64,000 nt of DNA from contig CAMPDV010001492.1 of the NCBI GenBank assembly GCA_946699065.1, forward strand, positions 39,608-103,607, read 5' to 3'. The translations under genes and the position numbers were made by a program. Below are positions 13,862 to 28,742 of the stretch, piece by piece (within the stretch, counting starts at the first letter, position 1; the number at the start of each line of letters is the position of its first letter). Origin of the DNA: Loxodes magnus (Eukaryota; Ciliophora; Karyorelictea; Loxodida; Loxodidae). A model generated the notes under the pieces. That model was given only the letters and a program-made list of their open reading frames with translations, had not been told where the DNA came from and did not search any database.

Positions 13862-16800
13862 ATCAACACTTCCCGATACGATGAACTCTGAATCACTGGA
13901 TATAGCCACAGATGATACATAATCTTTGTGACACCTCATGGTCTTACAGTTACCTGTCTTGACGTCCCATAGTCTCACCGTCTAATCTACACTTCCCGAT
14001 ACGATGAACTCTAAATCACTGGATATAGCCACAGATCTTACATAATCTGTGTGACACCTCATGGTCTTACAGGTACCTGTCTTGACGTCCCATAGTCTCA
14101 CCGTATTATCATAACTTCCCGATACGATGAACTCTGAATCACTGGATATAGCCACAGCATATACCTAATTTGTGTGACCACTCATGGTCTTACAGGTACC
14201 TGTCTTGACGTCCCATAGTCTCACCGTCTAATCATAACTTCCCGATACGATGAACTCTGAATCACTGGATATAGCCACAGCATATACCTAATTTGTGTGA
14301 CCACTCATGGTCTTACAGGTACCTGTCTTGACGTCCCATAGTCTCACCGTCTAATCATGACTTCCCGATACGATGAACTCTGAATCACTGGATATAGCCA
14401 CAGATCTTACATAATCTGTGTGACCACTCATGGTCTTACAGGTACCTGTCTTGACGTCCCATAGTCTCACCGTCATATCATGACTTCCCGATACGATGAA
14501 CTCTGAATCACTGGATATAGCCACAGATCTTACATAATCTGTGTGACACCTCATGGTCTTACAGGTACCTGTCTTGACGTCCCATAGTCTCACCGTCCAA
14601 TCATGACTTCCCGATACGATGAACTCTAAATCACTGGATATAGCCACAGATCTTACATAATCTTTGTGACACCTCATTGTCTTACAGGTACCTGTCTTGA
14701 CGTCCCATAGTCTCACCGTCTAATCATGACTTCCCGATACGATGAACTCTGAATCACTGGATATAGCCACAGATCTTACATAATCTTTGTTACACCTCAT
14801 GGTCTTACAGGTACCTGTCTTGACGTCCCATAGTCTCACCGTATAATCATAACTTCCCGATACGATGAACTCTGAATCACTGGATATAGCCACAGCATAT
14901 ACCTAATTTGTGTGACCACTCATGGTCTTACAGGTACCTGTCTTGACGTCCCATAGTCTCACCGTCTAATCATGACTTCCCGATACGATGAACTCTGAAT
15001 CACTGGATATAGCCACAGATCTTACATAATCTGTGTGACACCTCATGGTCTTACAGGTACCTGTCTTGACGTCCCATAGTCTCACCGTATAATCTACACT
15101 TCCCGATACGATGAACTCTGAATCACTGGATATAGCCACAGATCTTACATAATCTGTGTGACCACTCATGGTCTTACAGGTACCTGTCTTGACGTCCCAT
15201 AGTCTCACCGTCATATCATGACTTCCCGATACGATGAACTCTGAATCACTGGATATAGCCACAGCATATACCTAATTTGTGTGACCACTCATGGTCTTAC
15301 AGGTACCTGTCTTGACGTCCCATAGTCTCACCGTCTAATCATGACTTCCCGATACGATGAACTCTGAATCACTGGATATAGCCACAGCATATACCTAATT
15401 TGTGTGACCACTCATGGTCTTACAGGTACCTGTCTTGACGTCCCATAGTCTCACCGTATTATCATAACTTCCCGATACGATGAACTCTGAATCACTGGAT
15501 ATAGCCACAGCATATACCTAATTTGTGTGACCACTCATGGTCTTACAGGTACCTGTCTTGACGTCCCATAGTCTCACCGTCTAATCACGACTTCCCGATA
15601 CGATGAACTCTGAATCACTGGATATAGCCACAGATCTTACATAATCTGTGTGACCACTCATGGTCTTACAGGTACCTGTCTTGACGTCCCATAGTCTCAC
15701 CGTCTAATCATGACTTCCCGATACGATGAACTCTAAATCACTGGATATAGCCACAGATCTTACATAATCTTTGTGACACCTCATGGTCTTACAGGTACCT
15801 GTCTTGACGTCCCATAGTCTCACCGTCATATCAACACTTCCCGATACGATGAACTCTGAATCACTGGATATAGACACAGCATATACCTAATTTGTGTGAC
15901 CACTCATGGTCTTACAGGTACCTGTCTTGACGTCCCATAGTCTCACCGTATAATCTACACTTCCCGATACGATGAACTCTGAATCACTGGATATAGCCAC
16001 AGCATATACATGACTAGTGTGACCACTCATAGTCTTACAGGTACCTGTCTTGACGTCCCATAGTCTCACCGTCTAATCATAACTTCCCGATACGATGAAC
16101 TCTGAATCACTGGATATAGCCACAGATCTTACATAATCTGTGTGACACCTCATGGTCTTACAGGTACCTGTCTTGACGTCCCATAGTCTCACCGTCATAT
16201 CATGACTTCCCGATACGATGAACTGTGAATCACTGGATATAGCCACAGATCTTACATAATCTGTGTGACCACTCATGGTCTTACAGGTACCTGTCTTGAC
16301 GTCCCATAGTCTCACCGTCATATCATGACTTCCCGATACGATGAACTCTGAATCACTGGATATAGCCACAGATCTTACATAATCTGTGTGACACCTCATG
16401 GTCTTACAGGTACCTGTCTTGACGTCCCATAGTCTCACCGTATAATCTACACTTCCCGATACGATGAACTCTAAATCACTGGATATAGCCACAGATCTTA
16501 CATAATCTTTGTGACACCTCATGGTCTTACAGGTACCTGTCTTGACGTCCCATAGTCTCACCGTCTAATCATAACTTCCCGATACGATGAACTCTGAATC
16601 ACTGGATATAGCCACAGCATATACCTAATTTGTGTGACCACTCATGGTCTTACAGGTACCTGTCTTGACGTCCCATAGTCTCACCGTCTAATCATGACTT
16701 CCCGATACGATGAACTCTGAATCACTGGATATAGCCACAGCATATACATGACTAGTGTGACCACTCATGGTCTTACAGGTACCTGTCTTGACGTCCCATA

Positions 16801-19800
16801 GTCTCACCGTATTATCATAACTTCCCGATACGATGAACTCTGAATCACTGGATATAGCCACAGCATATACCTAATTTGTGTGACCACTCATGGTCTTACA
16901 GGTACCTGTCTTGACGTCCCATAGTCTCACCGTATTATCATAACTTCCCGATACGATGAACTCTGAATCACTGGATATAGCCACAGCATATACCTAATTT
17001 GTGTGACCACTCATGGTCTTACAGGTACCTGTCTTGACGTCCCATAGTCTCACCGTCTAATCACGACTTCCCGATACGATGAACTCTGAATCACTGGATA
17101 TAGCCACAGATCTTACATAATCTGTGTGACCACTCATGGTCTTACAGGTACCTGTCTTGACGTCCCATAGTCTCACCGTCATATCATGACTTCCCGATAC
17201 GATGAACTCTGAATCACTGGATATAGCCACAGATGATACATAATCTTTGTGACACCTCATGGTCTTACAGGTACCTGTCTTGACGTCCCATAGTCTCACC
17301 GTCCAATCATGACTTCCCGATACGATGAACTCTAAATCACTGGATATAGCCACAGCATATACATGACTAGTGTGACCACTCATTGTCTTACAGGTACCTG
17401 TCTTGACGTCCCATAGTCTCACCGTCTAATCATGACTTCCCGATACGATGAACTCTGAATCACTGGATATAGCCACAGATCTTACATAATCTGTGTGACA
17501 CCTCATGGTCTTACAGGTACCTGTCTTGACGTCCCATAGTCTCACCGTCATATCATGACTTCCCGATACGATGAACTCTGAATCACTGGATATAGCCACA
17601 GATCTTACATAATCTTTGTTACACCTCATGGTCTTACAGGTACCTGTCTTGACGTCCCATAGTCTCACCGTATAATCATAACTTCCCGATACGATGAACT
17701 CTGAATCACTGGATATAGCCACAGCATATACATGACTAGTGTGACCACTCATGGTCTTACAGGTACCTGTCTTGACGTCCCATAGTCTCACCGTCTAATC
17801 ATGACTTCCCGATACGATGAACTCTAAATCACTGGATATAGCCACAGATCTTACATAATCTTTGTGACACCTCATGGTCTTACAGGTACCTGTCTTGACG
17901 TCCCATAGTCTCACCGTCATATCAACACTTCCCGATACGATGAACTCTGAATCACTGGATATAGACACAGCATATACCTAATTTGTGTGACCACTCATGG
18001 TCTTACAGGTACCTGTCTTGACGTCCCATAGTCTCACCGTATAATCTACACTTCCCGATACGATGAACTCTGAATCACTGGATATAGCCACAGCATATAC
18101 ATGACTAGTGTGACCACTCATAGTCTTACAGGTACCTGTCTTGACGTCCCATAGTCTCACCGTATAATCATAACTTCCCGATACGATGAACTCTGAATCA
18201 CTGGATATAGCCACAGATGATACATAACTAGTATGACCACTCATGGTCTTACAGGTACCTGTCTTGACGTCCCATAGTCTCACCGTATAATCTACACTTC
18301 CCGATACGATGAACTCTGAATCACTGGATATAGCCACAGATCTTACATAATCTTTGTGACACCTCATGGTCTTACAGGTACCTGTCTTGACGTCCCATAG
18401 TCTCACCGTCATATCAACACTTCCCGATACGATGAACTCTGAATCACTGGATATAGACACAGCATATACCTAATTTGTGTGACCACTCATGGTCTTACAG
18501 GTACCTGTCTTGACGTCCCATAGTCTCACCGTATAATCTACACTTCCCGATACGATGAACTCTGAATCACTGGATATAGCCACAGCATATACATGACTAG
18601 TGTGACCACTCATAGTCTTACAGGTACCTGTCTTGACGTCCCATAGTCTCACCGTATAATCATAACTTCCCGATACGATGAACTCTGAATCACTGGATAT
18701 AGCCACAGATGATACATAACTAGTATGACCACTCATGGTCTTACAGGTACCTGTCTTGACGTCCCATAGTCTCACCGTATAATCTACACTTCCCGATACG
18801 ATGAACTCTGAATCACTGGATATAGACACAGCATATACCTAATTTGTGTGACCACTCATGGTCTTACAGGTACCTGTCTTGACGTCCCATAGTCTCACCG
18901 TCATATCATGACTTCCCGATACGATGAACTCTGAATCACTGGATATAGCCACAGATCTTACATAATCTGTGTGACACCTCATGGTCTTACAGGTACCTGT
19001 CTTGACGTCCCATAGTCTCACCGTATAATCTACACTTCCCGATACGATGAACTCTAAATCACTGGATATAGCCACAGATCTTACATAATCTTTGTGACAC
19101 CTCATGGTCTTACAGGTACCTGTCTTGACGTCCCATAGTCTCACCGTCTAATCATGACTTCCCGATACGATGAACTCTGAATCACTGGATATAGCCACAG
19201 CATATACATGACTAGTGTGACCACTCATGGTCTTACAGGTACCTGTCTTGACGTCCCATAGTCTCACCGTATAATCTACACTTCCCGATACGATGAACTC
19301 TGAATCACTGGATATAGCCACAGCATATACCTAATTTGTGTGACCACTCATGGTCTTACAGGTACCTGTCTTGACGTCCCATAGTCTCACCGTCTAATCA
19401 TGACTTCCCGATACGATGAACTCTGAATCACTGGATATAGCCACAGCATATACCTAATTTGTGTGACCACTCATGGTCTTACAGGTACCTGTCTTGACGT
19501 TCCATAGTCTCACCGTCTAATCATGACTTCCCGATACGATGAACTCTGAATCACTGGATATAGCCACAGCATATACCTAATTTGTGTGACCACTCATGGT
19601 CTTACAGGTACCTGTCTTGACGTCCCATAGTCTCACCGTCTAATCTACACTTCCCGATACGATGAACTCTGAATCACTGGATATAGCCACAGCATATACA
19701 TGACTAGTGTGACCACTCATGGTCTTACAGGTACCTGTCTTGACGTCCCATAGTCTCACCGTATTATCATAACTTCCCGATACGATGAACTCTGAATCAC

Positions 19801-22800
19801 TGGATATAGCCACAGCATATACCTAATTTGTGTGACCACTCATGGTCTTACAGGTACCTGTCTTGACGTCCCATAGTCTCACCGTATAATCTACACTTCC
19901 CGATACGATGAACTCTGAATCACTGGATATAGCCACAGCATATACATGACTAGTGTGACCACTCATAGTCTTACAGGTACCTGTCTTGACGTCACATAGT
20001 CTCACCGTCTAATCATGACTTCCCGATACGATGAACTCTGAATCACTGGATATAGCCACAGCATATACCTAATTTGTGTGACCACTCATGGTCTTACAGG
20101 TACCTGTCTTGACGTCCCATAGTCTCACCGTCTAATCATAACTTCCCGATACGATGAACTCTGAATCACTGGATATAGACACAGCATATACCTAATTTGT
20201 GTGACCACTCATGGTCTTACAGGTACCTGTCTTGACGTCCCATAGTCTCACCGTCATATCATGACTTCCCGATACGATGAACTCTGAATCACTGGATATA
20301 GCCACAGATCTTACATAATCTGTGTGACACCTCATGGTCTTACAGGTACCTGTCTTGACGTCCCATAGTCTCACCGTATAATCTACACTTCCCGATACGA
20401 TGAACTCTAAATCACTGGATATAGCCACAGATCTTACATAATCTGTGTGACACCTCATGGTCTTACAGGTACCTGTCTTGACGTCCCATAGTCTCACCGT
20501 CTAATCATGACTTCCCGATACGATGAACTCTGAATCACTGGATATAGCCACAGCATATACCTAATTTGTGTGACCACTCATGGTCTTACAGGTACCTGTC
20601 TTGACGTCCCATAGTCTCACCGTCATATCATGACTTCCCGATACGATGAACTCTGAATCACTGGATATAGCCACAGATCTTACATAATCTGTGTGACACC
20701 TCATGGTCTTACAGGTACCTGTCTTGACGTCCCATAGTCTCACCGTCATATCATGACTTCCCGATACGATGAACTCTGAATCACTGGATATAGCCACAGC
20801 ATATACCTAATTTGTGTGACCACTCATGGTCTTACAGGTACCTGTCTTGACGTCCCATAGTCTCACCGTCTAATCATGACTTCCCGATACGATGAACTCT
20901 GAATCACTGGATATAGACACAGCATATACCTAATTTGTGTGACCACTCATGGTCTTACAGGTACCTGTCTTGACGTCCCATAGTCTCACCGTCTAATCAT
21001 AACTTCCCGATACGATGAACTCTGAATCACTGGATATAGCCACAGCATATACCTAATTTGTGTGACCACTCATGGTCTTACAGGTACCTGTCTTGACGTC
21101 CCATAGTCTCACCGTCTAATCATGACTTCCCGAAACGATGAACTCTAAATCACTGGATATAGCCACAGATCTTACATAATCTGTGTGACCACTCATGGTC
21201 TTACAGGTACCTGTCTTGACGTCCCATAGTCTCACCGTCATATCATGACTTCCCGATACGATGAACTCTGAATCACTGGATATAGCCACAGATCTTACAT
21301 AATCTTTGTGACACCTCATGGTCTTACAGGTACCTGTCTTGACGTCCCATAGTCTCACCGTATAATCTACACTTCCCGATACGATGAACTCTAAATCACT
21401 GGATATAGCCACAGATCTTACATAATCTTTGTGACCACTCATGGTCTTACAGGTACCTGTCTTGACGTCCCATAGTCTCACCGTCTAATCATGACTTCCC
21501 GATACGATGAACTCTGAATCACTGGATATAGCCACAGATGATACATAACTAGTATGACCACTCATGGTCTTACAGGTACCTGTCTTGACGTCCCATAGTC
21601 TCACCGTATAATCTACACTTCCCGATACGATGAACTCTGAATCACTGGATATAGCCACAGATCTTACATAATCTTTTTGACACCTCATGGTCTTACAGGT
21701 ACCTGTCTTGACGTCCCATAGTCTCACCGTATAATCATAACTTCCCGATACGATGAACTCTGAATCACTGGATATAGCCACAGATGATACATAACTAGTA
21801 TGACCACTCATGGTCTTACAGGTACCTGTCTTGACGTCCCATAGTCTCACCGTATAATCTACACTTCCCGATACGATGAACTCTGAATCACTGGATATAG
21901 CCACAGATCTTACATAATCTTTTTGACACCTCATGGTCTTACAGGTACCTGTCTTGACGTCCCATAGTCTCACCGTATAATCTACACTTCCCGATACGAT
22001 GAACTCTAAATCACTGGATATAGCCACAGATCTTACATAATCTTTGTGACCACTCATGGTCTTACAGGTACCTGTCTTGACGTCCCATAGTCTCACCGTA
22101 TAATCTACACTTCCCGATACGATGAACTCTAAATCACTGGATATAGCCACAGATCTTACATGACTAGTGTGACCACTCATGGTCTTACAGGTACCTGTCT
22201 TGACGTCCCATAGTCTCACCGTATAATCATAACTTCCCGATACGATGAACTCTGAATCACAGGATATAGCCACAGATGATACATAACTAGTGTGACCACT
22301 CATGGTCTTACAGGTACCTGTCTTGACGTCCCATAGTCTCACCGTATTATCATGACTTCCCGAAACGATGAACTCTAAATCACTGGATATAACCACAGAT
22401 CTTACATAATCTGTGTGACCACTCATGGTCTTACAGGTACCTGTCTTGACGTCCCATAGTCTCACCGTCTAATCATGACTTCCCGAAACGATGAACTCTG
22501 AATCACTGGATATAGCCACAGCATATACATGACTAGTGTGACCACTCATGGTCTTACAGGTACCTGTCTTGACGTCCCATAGTCTCACCGTATAATCTAC
22601 ACTTCCCGATACGATGAACTCTGAATCACTGGATATAGCCACAGCATATACCTAATTTGTGTGACCACTCATGGTCTTACAGGTACCTGTCTTGACGTCC
22701 CATAGTCTCACCGTCTAATCTACACTTCCCGATACGATGAACTCTGAATCACTGGATATAGCCACAGCATATACCTAATTTGTGTGACCACTCATGGTCT

Positions 22801-25800
22801 TACAGGTACCTGTCTTGACGTTCCATAGTCTCACCGTCTAATCATGACTTCCCGATACGATGAACTCTGAATCACTGGATATAGCCACAGCATATACCTA
22901 ATTTGTGTGACCACTCATGGTCTTACAGGTACCTGTCTTGACGTCCCATAGTCTCACCGTCTAATCATAACTTCCCGATACGATGAACTCTGAATCACTG
23001 GATATAGCCACAGCATATACATGACTAGTGTGACCACTCATGGTCTTACAGGTACCTGTCTTGACGTCCCATAGTCTCACCGTATTATCATAACTTCCCG
23101 ATACGATGAACTCTGAATCACTGGATATAGCCACAGCATATACCTAATTTGTGTGACCACTCATGGTCTTACAGGTACCTGTCTTGACGTCCCATAGTCT
23201 CACCGTATAATCTACACTTCCCGATACGATGAACTCTGAATCACTGGATATAGCCACAGCATATACATGACTAGTGTGACCACTCATAGTCTTACAGGTA
23301 CCTGTCTTGACGTCACATAGTCTCACCGTATAATCATAACTTCCCGATACGATGAACTCTGAATCACTGGATATAGCCACAGATGATACATAACTAGTAT
23401 GACCACTCATGGTCTTACAGGTACCTGTCTTGACGTCCCATAGTCTCACCGTATAATCTACACTTCCCGATACGATGAACTCTGAATCACTGGATATAGA
23501 CACAGCATATACCTAATTTGTGTGACCACTCATGGTCTTACAGGTACCTGTCTTGACGTCCCATAGTCTCACCGTCATATCATGACTTCCCGATACGATG
23601 AACTCTGAATCACTGGATATAGCCACAGCATATACCTAATTTGTGTGACCACTCATGGTCTTACAGGTACCTGTCTTGACGTCCCATAGTCTCACCGTCT
23701 AATCATGACTTCCCGATACGATGAACTCTGAATCACTGGATATAGCCACAGCATATACCTAATTTGTGTGACCACTCATGGTCTTACAGGTACCTGTCTT
23801 GACGTCCCATAGTCTCACCGTCATATCATGACTTCCCGATACGATGAACTCTGAATCACTGGATATAGCCACAGATCTTACATAATCTGTGTGACACCTC
23901 ATGGTCTTACAGGTACCTGTCTTGACGTCCCATAGTCTCACCGTCATATCATGACTTCCCGATACGATGAACTCTGAATCACTGGATATAGCCACAGCAT
24001 ATACCTAATTTGTGTGACCACTCATGGTCTTACAGGTACCTGTCTTGACGTCCCATAGTCTCACCGTCTAATCATGACTTCCCGATACGATGAACTCTGA
24101 ATCACTGGATATAGCCACAGCATATACCTAATTTGTGTGACCACTCATGGTCTTACAGGTACCTGTCTTGACGTCCCATAGTCTCACCGTCTAATCATAA
24201 CTTCCCGATACGATGAACTCTGAATCACTGGATATAGCCACAGCATATACCTAATTTGTGTGACCACTCATGGTCTTACAGGTACCTGTCTTGACGTCCC
24301 ATAGTCTCACCGTCATATCATGACTTCCCGAAACGATGAACTCTGAATCACTGGATATAGCCACAGATCTTACATAATCTGTGTGACCACTCATGGTCTT
24401 ACAGGTACCTGTCTTGACGTCCCATAGTCTCACCGTCTAATCTCTACTTCCCGATACGATGAACTCTGAATCACTGGATATAGCCACAGATCATACATAA
24501 TCTTTTTGACACCTCATGGTCTTACAGGTACCTGTCTTGACGTCCCATAGTCTCACCGTATAATCTACACTTCCCGATACGATGAACTCTGAATCACTGG
24601 ATATAGCCACAGCATATACATGACTAGTGTGACCACTCATGGTCTTACAGGTACCTGTCTTGACGTCCCATAGTCTCACCGTATTATCTCAACTTCCCGA
24701 TACGATGAACTCTGAATCACTGGATATAGCCACAGATCTTACATAATCTTTGTGACACCTCATGGTCTTACAGGTACCTGTCTTGACGTCCCATAGTCTC
24801 ACCGTATAATCATGACTTCCCGATACGATGAACTCTAAATCACTGGATATAGCCACAGATCTTACATAATCTGTGTGACACCTCATGGTCTTACAGGTAC
24901 CTGTCTTGACGTCCCATAGTCTCACCGTATAATCTACACTTCCCGATACGATGAACTCTAAATCACTGGATATAGCCACAGATCTTACATAATCTTTGTG
25001 ACACCTCATGGTCTTACAGGTACCTGTCTTGACGTCCCATAGTCTCACCGTATAATCTACACTTCCCGATACGATGAACTCTAAATCACTGGATATAGCC
25101 ACAGATCTTACATAATCTTTGTGACCACTCATGGTCTTACAGGTACCTGTCTTGACGTCCCATAGTCTCACCGTCTAATCATGACTTCCCGATACGATGA
25201 ACTCTGAATCACTGGATATAGCCACAGATCTTACATGACTAGTGTGACCACTCATGGTCTTACAGGTACCTGTCTTGACGTCCCATAGTCTCACCGTATA
25301 ATCATAACTTCCCGATACGATGAACTCTGAATCACTGGATATAGCCACAGATGATACATAACTAGTATGACCACTCATGGTCTTACAGGTACCTGTCTTG
25401 ACGTCCCATAGTCTCACCGTATAATCTACACTTCCCGATACGATGAACTCTGAATCACTGGATATAGCCACAGATCTTACATAATCTTTTTGACACCTCA
25501 TGGTCTTACAGGTACCTGTCTTGACGTCCCATAGTCTCACCGTATAATCTACACTTCCCGATACGATGAACTCTAAATCACTGGATATAGCCACAGATCT
25601 TACATAATCTTTGTGACCACTCATGGTCTTACAGGTACCTGTCTTGACGTCCCATAGTCTCACCGTCTAATCATGACTTCCCGATACGATGAACTCTAAA
25701 TCACTGGATATAGCCACAGATCTTACATGACTAGTGTGACCACTCATGGTCTTACAGGTACCTGTCTTGACGTCCCATAGTCTCACCGTATAATCATAAC

Positions 25801-28742
25801 TTCCCGATACGATGAACTCTGAATCACTGGATATAGCCACAGATGATACATAACTAGTGTGACCACTCATGGTCTTACAGGTACCTGTCTTGACGTCCCA
25901 TAGTATCACCGTCTAATCTCCACTTCCCGAAACGATGAACTCTAAATCACTGGATATAACCACAGATCTTACATAATCTGTGTGACCACTCATGGTCTTA
26001 CAGGTACCTGTCTTGACGTCCCATAGTCTCACCGTCTAATCATAACTTCCCGATACGATGAACTCTGAATCACTGGATATAGCCACAGCATATACATGAC
26101 TAGTGTGACCACTCATGGTCTTACAGGTACCTGTCTTGACGTCCCATAGTCTCACCGTCTAATCATGACTTCCCGATACGATGAACTCTGAATCACTGGA
26201 TATAGCCACAGATGATACATAACTAGTGTGACCACTCATGGTCTTACAGGTACCTGTCTTGACGTCCCATAGTATCACCGTCATATCATAACTTCCCGAT
26301 ACGATGAACTCTGAATCACTGGATATAGCCACAGCATATACCTAATTTGTGTGACCACTCATGGTCTTACAGGTACCTGTCTTGACGTCCCAAGGTCTCA
26401 CCGTATAATCTACACTTCCCGATACGATGAACTCTGAATCACTGGATATAGCCACAGATCTTACATAATCTTTGTGACACCTCATGGTCTTACAGGTACC
26501 TGTCTTGACGTCCCATAGTCTCACCGTATTATCTCAACTTCCCGATACGATGAACTCTGAATCACTGGATATAGCCACAGCATATACCTAATTTGTGTGA
26601 CCACTCATGGTCTTACAGGTACCTGTCTTGACGTCCCATAGTCTCACCGTCATATCATGACTTCCCGATACGATGAACTCTGAATCACTGGATATAGCCA
26701 CAGATCTTACATAATCTGTGTGACACCTCATGGTCTTACAGGTACCTGTCTTGACGTCCCATAGTCTCACCGTCTAATCATGACTTCCCGAAACGATGAA
26801 CTCTAAATCACTGGATATAGCCACAGATCTTACATAATCTGTGTGACACCTCATGGTCTTACAGGTACCTGTCTTGACGTCCCATAGTATCACCGTCATA
26901 TCAACACTTCCCGATACGATGAACTCTGAATCACTGGATATAGCCACAGATGATACATAATCTTTGTGACACCTCATGGTCTTACAGGTACCTGTCTTGA
27001 CGTCCCATAGTATCACCGTCTAATCTCCACTTCCCGATACGATGAACTCTGAATCACTGGATATAGCCACAAAACATACATAACTAGTGTGACCACTCAT
27101 GGTCTTACAGTTACCTGTCTTGACGTCCCATAGTCTCACCGTCTAATCTCCACTTCCCGATACGATGAACTCTGAATCACTGGATATAACCACAGATCTT
27201 ACATAATCTGTGTGACACCTCATGGTCTTACAGGTACCTGTCTTGACGTCCCATAGTCTCACCGTCTAATCTCCACTTCGAGATACGATGAACTCTGAAT
27301 CACTGGATATAGCCACAAATCATACATAATCTGTGTGACACCTCATGGTCTTACAGGTACCTGTCTTGACGTCCCATAGTATCACCGTCTAATCTCCACT
27401 TCCCGATACGATGAACTCTGAATCACTGGATATAGCCACAGCATATACATGACTAGTGTGACCACTCATGGTCTTACAGGTACCTGTCTTGACGTCCCAT
27501 AGTCTCACCGTCATATCATGACTTCCCGAAACGATGAACTCTAAATCACTGGATATAACCACAGATCTTACATAATCTGTGTGACCACTCATGGTCTTAC
27601 AGGTACCTGTCTTGACGTCCCATAGTCTCACCGTCTAATCATGACTTCCCGATACGATGAACTCTGAATCACTGGATATAGCCACAGATCATACATAACT
27701 TGTGTGACCACTCATGGTCTTACAGGTACCTGTCTTGACGTCCCATAGTCTCACCGTATTATCATAACTTCCCGATACGATGAACTCTGAATCACTGGAT
27801 ATAGCCACAGATCTTACATAATCTTTGTGACACCTCATGGTCTTACAGGTACCTGTCTTGACGTCCCATAGTCTCACCGTCTAATCATAACTTCCCGATA
27901 CGATGAACTCTGAATCACTGGATATAGCCACAGCATATACCTAATTTGTGTGACCACTCATGGTCTTACAGGTACCTGTCTTGACGTCCCATAGTCTCAC
28001 CGTCTAATCATGACTTCCCGATACGATGAACTCTGAATCACTGGATATAGCCACAGATGATACATAACTAGTGTGACCACTCATGGTCTTACAGGTACCT
28101 GTCTTGACGTCCCATAGTATCACCGTCATATCATAACTTCCCGATACGATGAACTCTGAATCACTGGATATAGCCACAGCATATACCTAATTTGTGTGAC
28201 CACTCATGGTCTTACAGGTACCTGTCTTGACGTCCCATAGTCTCACCGTATAATCTACACTTCCCGATACGATGAACTCTAAATCACTGGATATAGCCAC
28301 AGATCTTACATAATCTGTGTGACCACTCATGGTCTTACAGGTACCTGTCTTGACGTCCCATAGTCTCACCGTCTAATCATAACTTCCCGATACGATGAAC
28401 TCTGAATCACTGGATATAGCCACAGCATATACATGACTAGTGTGACCACTCATGGTCTTACAGGTACCTGTCTTGACGTCCCATAGTCTCGCCGTCATAT
28501 CATGACTTCCCGATACGATGAACTCTGAATCACTGGATATAGCCACAGATCTTACATAATCTGTGTGACACCTCATGGTCTTACAGGTACCTGTCTTGAC
28601 GTCCCATAGTCTCACCGTCTAATCATGACTTCCCGAAACGATGAACTCTAAATCACTGGATATAACCACAGATCTTACATAATCTGTGTGACACCTCATG
28701 GTCTTACAGGTACCTGTCTTGACGTCCCATAGTATCACCGTC
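13862..28742 (-). CDS. WD40-repeat array, frame block 4 (~4,960 codons)
   Basis: About 121 consecutive units with no net indel, bounded by two copies of the same -1 lesion (ccgtcaatcaac at about 13861 and 28742). If TAG and TGA are sense, this is one open frame of about 4,960 codons. It contains the longest conventional open stretch in the window (21485-22465). TGA first appears here, at about 24488 (position 8) and 24687 (position 24). Rare structural-site changes seen are W31C near 19993 and 23312, D32N near 19501 and 22821, S14C near 22261, V28A near 28491 and L30P near 26393. Confidence 0.6.
17850..18830 (-). repeat. Two adjacent copies of a 4-unit block (492 bp)
   Basis: The series VYA with synonymous ACT in KTM, then HTSYVSS with tagtatgacc, then DYTV, then VSIS recurs at a 492-bp offset. 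The rare tagtatgacc spelling occurs near 18230 and 18722. The resulting protein stretches 17978-18460 and 18470-18829 share their order of variants. Confidence 0.8.
21485..22465 (-). CDS. Longest conventional open stretch: eight WD40 repeats
   Basis: 326 codons bounded by TAG at position 26 on both sides. It spans eight units, so it is the only stretch under the standard code with enough repeats for a full seven-bladed propeller. Most units are SVDYTV, SYDYTV or SHDNTV at 24-26, with HTSYVSS, HTSHVRS, HKDYVRS or QKDYVRS at 3-9. QKDYVRS units replace the tetrad His3 with Gln. One repeat has S14C (near 22261). There is no ribosome-binding or start context: the first codon after the upstream TAG that could initiate is the GTG of V28. 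It is best seen as a stop-free part of the array, not an independent gene. Confidence 0.4.
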   Translation of the reverse strand: MRLWDVKTGTCKTMSGHTDYVRSVVISSDLEFIVSGSHDNTVRLWDVKTGTCKTMSGHTSYVSSVAISCDSEFIVSGSYDYTVRLWDVKTGTCKTMSGHTSHVRSVAISSDLEFIVSGSVDYTVRLWDVKTGTCKTMSGHKDYVRSVAISSDLEFIVSGSVDYTVRLWDVKTGTCKTMRCQKDYVRSVAISSDSEFIVSGSVDYTVRLWDVKTGTCKTMSGHTSYVSSVAISSDSEFIVSGSYDYTVRLWDVKTGTCKTMRCQKDYVRSVAISSDSEFIVSGSVDYTVRLWDVKTGTCKTMSGHTSYVSSVAISSDSEFIVSGSHD

